Assembly: GCA_009885445.1 (NCBI GenBank)
Contig: VFKQ01000247.1
Location: 1-24,590, forward strand
Length of the DNA: 24,590 nucleotides
Source of the DNA: Anaerolineaceae bacterium
GTDB taxonomy: Bacteria; Chloroflexota; Anaerolineae; Anaerolineales; Villigracilaceae
Direction: 5' to 3'
The stretch's first letter is position 1. The number at the start of each line of letters is the position of its first letter. Positions 21,776-24,590 of this stretch are shown in pieces. Made by a program: the position numbers and the translations under genes. Below the pieces are notes generated by a model. The model searched no databases, was not told the origin of the DNA, and worked only from the letters and a program-made list of their open reading frames with translations.

Positions 21776-22900
21776 TTAACCGTTCCACTCGATGTCAAAT
21801 GTGGAGGCCTCCAGCGCAGAAATATTTTCGCGCCGCGCCAGTCGTAAATAATGAAGGATGCTCCGAAACTGAAGCAGGGCGGGCAGTGGGTCGTCGCGGC
21901 GATAAATCACGTCGCGGCTTGAAGTGCAGGCAGTAAACCATTTTTGAAATTTGCCTTTCTTCAGCGCGGCGGGTAATCCGTAAATCAACATGCCGCTCAA
22001 CAACATACTTGAGTCTGTGGATGATGGCGTAACGCATTCCAAAGTTGAATCAAAAAAAGAATCTACAAAACGCGGCGCGCCCGCCAGCAAATGGATTCCG
22101 CTCGTGGCGCGCGGATTGCATTCGATGGCGAAAATTTCCCCGCCCGCAGTTTCAATAAAATCAAAAGCGATCTGTCCCGTGAACGAAAGAGCGGCTACGA
22201 ATTTGTTCACCCACGCAAAAATTTTTTGATGTTCAACGTGCCGAAATAAAATCGTCGCGCCTTGGCCGGCGGTGAAATCAGAGCGGTAAGCCGTGTGCGC
22301 CGTCATGCGTCCATTGTGGCACACGCTATACGTGCAGACTTGTTCGCCCGCGATAAATTCTTGCGCGGCCCAACTCGAATCAAACGTCAGCGTGGACAAA
22401 GCTTGATGGAGGCCGACCCGCATCAAGGTCCGCGCGGCGAAGCGCGAGTAGACGGGTTTGAGCACCAGCGCCGGCCACGCCTCAAACGCGGACTGTAAGC
22501 GGGTCGCTGAGTCGATCAACATCGTCCCCGGGACGGAGAGTCCGAGTCGTTGTGCGGTGGTGATGAAGTCGTATTTATGATGAAGCGGGCGCAGTTTTTC
22601 GAGCGACTCGACGAAAGCGGGAAAACGGTGGCGGCCCATCGCCACATAAAAAATTTCTTCGCAGGTGGGAATCAGCAGATCAATTTTGTTTTCGGCGCAA
22701 ATTTTTTCGAGCGCGTTGAGAAACCCCGCTGTGTTTTGGCGCGGCGGCGGAACAAGAAAATTTTTCGTGATGGCATTGCTCGGCGCTGAGAGATGCGCGC
22801 GCAAACTCTCGGCCATGAAGACGGTGTGTCCCGCGCGATGAAATGCGCGGGCGAGTTCGAGGGTGGCGGGCGCGCGTCCGCCGCTGAGGAGGAGATTCAT
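21776..22900 (-). CDS. ATP-grasp ligase-like enzyme
   Basis: 374 aa. An N-terminal Rossmann-like pre-ATP-grasp domain (MNLLLSGGRAPATLELARAF) precedes the ATP-grasp fold: LVLKPVYSRFAARTLM with K148, AQEFIAGEQVCTYSV, TGQIAFDFIE and the metal-site AIECNPRATSGIHLL (E260, N262, R264). The residues needed for ATP and magnesium binding are present. It resembles carbamoyl-phosphate-synthase-like ATP-grasp enzymes found beside fatty-acid or polyketide-type genes. It lies 77 nt downstream of the KAS III-like gene on the same strand, the interval being filled by a repeat, so the two are probably co-transcribed. Likely role: joining a carboxylate to an amine in the same pathway. Confidence 0.85.
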   Translation of the reverse strand: MNLLLSGGRAPATLELARAFHRAGHTVFMAESLRAHLSAPSNAITKNFLVPPPRQNTAGFLNALEKICAENKIDLLIPTCEEIFYVAMGRHRFPAFVESLEKLRPLHHKYDFITTAQRLGLSVPGTMLIDSATRLQSAFEAWPALVLKPVYSRFAARTLMRVGLHQALSTLTFDSSWAAQEFIAGEQVCTYSVCHNGRMTAHTAYRSDFTAGQGATILFRHVEHQKIFAWVNKFVAALSFTGQIAFDFIETAGGEIFAIECNPRATSGIHLLAGAPRFVDSFFDSTLECVTPSSTDSSMLLSGMLIYGLPAALKKGKFQKWFTACTSSRDVIYRRDDPLPALLQFRSILHYLRLARRENISALEASTFDIEWNG

Positions 22901-22908
22901 TCTTTTTT

Positions 22909-22979
22909 GCCACGGATTTCACGGATTACCACGGATTTTTATTTCCCTTTCCTTTGTGTTCTTCGTGTCCTTTGTGGTT
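22909..22979. repeat. CACGGATT-family repeat between KAS III and ATP-grasp genes
   Basis: Three CACGGATT units in a row (22911-22949) are followed by CTTTGTG, CTTCGTG and CTTTGTGG units. It fills the whole interval between the two genes and runs into the KAS III stop codon. Confidence 0.6.
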
Positions 22980-23973
22980 AAAAAGTTAAAACCAGCCCGC
23001 CGATTGACAGCCCCGCGCCAGTGCCAGCCATCAACACTTTTGTGCCGTGCCGAATCTTTCCATCGCGCACGGCCTGATACAACGTGGCCGGAATCGAAGC
23101 GGCGACGCAGTTGCCCAACCACTCGAGCGTGGACATGATTTTTTCGTCGGGCCAGTTAAAGCGTTGCAACATCATCAGCCCCACTTTGCTGGCCTGGTGC
23201 GGCACGACGATGTCAATGTCCATGATGCTTGTCGAAAGGCCGGGATAAAGTTCTTCGAGAAAATCTGCGCCGATGTTGCGCACCATGCGCAGAACGGCCG
23301 GGCCGTCCATGTGGAAGAGATCGTCGTCGGGGTTGTGACCCGCCTTCCGCGGGTGCAGGCGCGAGCCGCCGCCCATGATGGCCGTCAGATACGCGCCGTC
23401 GCCAAAAGTTTTTAGATGCGCATGATGCACAATGGATTTGTCGCCCGCTTCAGGCCGCGTGACCACGACCGCCGCGGCCGCGTCGCCCACCAGTGAAGCG
23501 GATTCAGGTTCCTGCGGGTTGATGCCGCAGGAGGCCACGTCTGCGCTGGCGATGAGGATATTTTTGTAACGTCCGTTTTGCAAAAAGTTTGCGGCCACGT
23601 CCATCGCAGACATGAAACTCAAACAGGTGTTATGCACCGTCATGGCCGGGATGCCCGAGTTGCCCAAGCCAAGCTGACGTTGAATCAGCGCGCCCGTATC
23701 GGGGATGGCCTGCTCGCCCGTGCCCGAGGCGTTGATGATCAGACTTAAATCTTGCGGCTTGAGTCCCGCTTCGTCGAGGGCTTCGCGCGCGGCTTCTGCG
23801 GCCATGAACGACGACGTTTCGTCCGTCACCCAGCGGCGCTCGCGCACACCGTTGCGACGCTCCACCCAACCGGCGGGCAGGTTGCACATTTTTTCCAACT
23901 CTGAACTTGGCACGATGCGCGAGGGCAGGTAACGTCCGAGGCCGATGATCTTGAGGGGCAGGTTGACTTGCAT
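22978..23973 (-). CDS. Beta-ketoacyl-ACP synthase III-like ketosynthase
   Basis: 331 aa, usual length for FabH-like thiolase-fold enzymes. The catalytic triad is complete: C117 (TVHNTCLSFMSAM), H259 (VVPHQAS) and N288 (LGNCVAASIP). GLGRYLPSRIVP at the start and GTGAGLSIGG at the end are typical. It would condense an acyl-CoA or acyl-ACP starter with malonyl-ACP or a second acyl group. The insertion HPRKAGHNPDDDLFHMDGPA around 207-226 is the family loop before the HMDG motif. Adjacency to an ATP-grasp enzyme and a probable acyltransferase rather than fabD/fabG/acpP suggests secondary or lipid-modification metabolism instead of housekeeping FabH. AGGAG about 9 nt before the ATG is a good ribosome-binding site. 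Confidence 0.93.
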   Translation of the reverse strand: MQVNLPLKIIGLGRYLPSRIVPSSELEKMCNLPAGWVERRNGVRERRWVTDETSSFMAAEAAREALDEAGLKPQDLSLIINASGTGEQAIPDTGALIQRQLGLGNSGIPAMTVHNTCLSFMSAMDVAANFLQNGRYKNILIASADVASCGINPQEPESASLVGDAAAAVVVTRPEAGDKSIVHHAHLKTFGDGAYLTAIMGGGSRLHPRKAGHNPDDDLFHMDGPAVLRMVRNIGADFLEELYPGLSTSIMDIDIVVPHQASKVGLMMLQRFNWPDEKIMSTLEWLGNCVAASIPATLYQAVRDGKIRHGTKVLMAGTGAGLSIGGLVLTF

Positions 23974-24017
23974 GAGGGACTCCTAAAATGATCTAAATAC
24001 AAACTAAAGGCATCACC

Positions 24018-24060
24018 GTCCTGAGCGGAGCCGCTGTACTCACCGGCGCAGTCGAAGGAC
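24018..24060. repeat. REP-like palindrome upstream of the KAS III gene
   Basis: GTCCTGAGCGGAGCC ... GCAGTCGAAGGAC, with GTCCT/AGGAC outer arms and GCGGAGCCGCT inside. Same plan as the short palindrome at 4639-4661. Confidence 0.55.
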
Positions 24061-24164
24061 AGACAACATGAAAATAATTCCTTTGAATCTGCCTACCCTT
24101 GGACTGCGGGACGAAAAACACGCCCCTCCGCTCAAGGCGGTGGATTGATTGTTACAGAAATTCA

Positions 24165-24221
24165 CCACGGATGAAAGGGATGAAAAAATAATTCAATCCC
24201 TTTCATTTCTTTCATCCGTGG
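24165..24221 (-). repeat. CACGGATG-family hairpin after the acyltransferase gene
   Basis: CCACGGATGAAA and TTTCATCCGTGG are the outer 12-bp arms, with AGGGATGAA/TTCAATCCCT inside. It begins directly after the stop codon on the minus strand and may double as a transcript-end structure. Confidence 0.6.
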
Positions 24222-24590
24222 TTAAAAATCATTCTTCTGAAAATACGGGATGGCGTATTTTGAAATTGATTGAATCAATTTCCACGGTCTCTGCCTCCAC
24301 TCGGGCAGGTGCTTCATATAAACTGCATTGTACTCAATCGCAGATTCTCCGCCGCGCACCTTTTTGAACTTGCCCACCCCTCCGCTGGCGTGGACGAGCA
24401 GTCCGCGCTGACGGCCTTCCTGCAAAGTGACCAGCGTCAGCAGGCGGTAGAGTCCCTGCTCGGGCAGGCTGGTGTCGTAGCCGAAAAGCGGCTGGGTCAT
24501 CACGCCGTTGCGCACGAAGAATCCCATCGCGGCGTTGATGCGTCCATCGCGGCGCAGGGCGCGCAGGTGTAACGTCTCTTCGTCGCGGGC
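24222..24590 (-). CDS. Probable GNAT/FemAB-type acyltransferase, C-terminal part
   Basis: The last 122 codons of a gene that continues beyond the right edge; the frame is open through base 24590. Visible sequence starts ARDEETLHLRALRRDGRINA and includes GFFVRNGVMTQPLFGYDTSL, LYRLLTLVTLQEGRQRGLLV, HASGGVGKFKKVRGGESAIE, YNAVYMKHLPEWRQRPWKLI. Two beta-strands, a helix with QEGRQRG and the following HASGGVGKFK fit the C-terminal half of a GNAT fold as in FemAB-like aminoacyl or acyl transferases. I recognise the pattern rather than a named family. It is upstream of the KAS III gene on the same strand, separated by about 250 nt with repeats, so it may or may not share a transcript with it. Confidence 0.65.
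   Translation of the reverse strand, partial: ARDEETLHLRALRRDGRINAAMGFFVRNGVMTQPLFGYDTSLPEQGLYRLLTLVTLQEGRQRGLLVHASGGVGKFKKVRGGESAIEYNAVYMKHLPEWRQRPWKLIQSISKYAIPYFQKNDF

Noticed and set aside
24068..24148. 26-codon plus-strand frame starting MKIIPLNLPTLGL
   Set aside because: There is no ribosome-binding site or promoter, and it lies in a repeat-rich gap. Too short to support without conservation data.

Overview
The window looks like chromosomal DNA of a member of the Chloroflexota, most likely class Anaerolineae. This is inferred from style: a TPR membrane protein with Thr/Pro-rich linkers, single housekeeping genes separated by many short palindromic repeats, GC-rich coding sequence and A/T-flanked hairpin terminators. 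No rRNA or other taxonomic marker is present, so the assignment is moderate.

Left part (1-7700, minus strand). A decayed DDE transposase lies at the left edge, with a palindromic repeat element at the junction of its two fragments. Next come dnaE (replicative DNA polymerase III alpha) and a large TPR membrane protein, each followed by its own hairpin terminator. A plus-strand promoter, a ~60-nt two-hairpin transcript and an intrinsic terminator form a candidate small RNA gene at 6774-6869. An AT-rich DUF3800 gene follows.

Middle part (7800-12640, minus strand). Transcription runs leftward through a response-regulator/thioredoxin-reductase-like fusion lacking the CxxC, a VanZ-like membrane protein, a cyclic-nucleotide-binding histidine kinase, a CoA-binding protein and a flavin reductase. 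The fusion and the kinase plausibly form a redox- or nucleotide-responsive two-component pair.

Selenoprotein locus (12849-14601, plus strand). A two-domain VOC (catechol dioxygenase/glyoxalase-like) gene is followed after 6 nt by a FrnE/DsbA-type oxidoreductase. Its CPWC motif is encoded TGA-Pro-Trp-Cys. A 7-bp stem with a 7-nt G-containing loop begins 12 nt after the TGA, as expected of a bacterial SECIS. I read this as a selenocysteine (UPWC) oxidoreductase and consider it the most important single observation.

Right part (14630-24590). A plus-strand operon encodes a nucleotide-transporter-like membrane protein, a Cache-HAMP sensor without output domain and an ATP-grasp ligase. Then come tRNA-Ser(UGA), a repeat-filled intergenic region, a GT87-type glycosyltransferase and tRNA-Ser(GCU). 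The last stretch is a minus-strand cluster of a KAS III-like ketosynthase, a second ATP-grasp enzyme and, at the window edge, the C-terminus of a probable GNAT/FemAB-type acyltransferase; together these suggest an acyl-peptide-like biosynthetic pathway.

Repeats. Three 128-bp copies of a MITE-like element (13-bp terminal inverted repeats) lie at 14630, 19308 and 21369. The middle copy keeps an 8-bp target duplication. The outer two are inverted relative to each other and have exchanged flanks and terminal-repeat alleles, as expected if the 6.6 kb between them inverted by recombination. At least five other palindromic repeat families fill the intergenic spaces, and three palindromes lie within the linker-coding part of dnaE.
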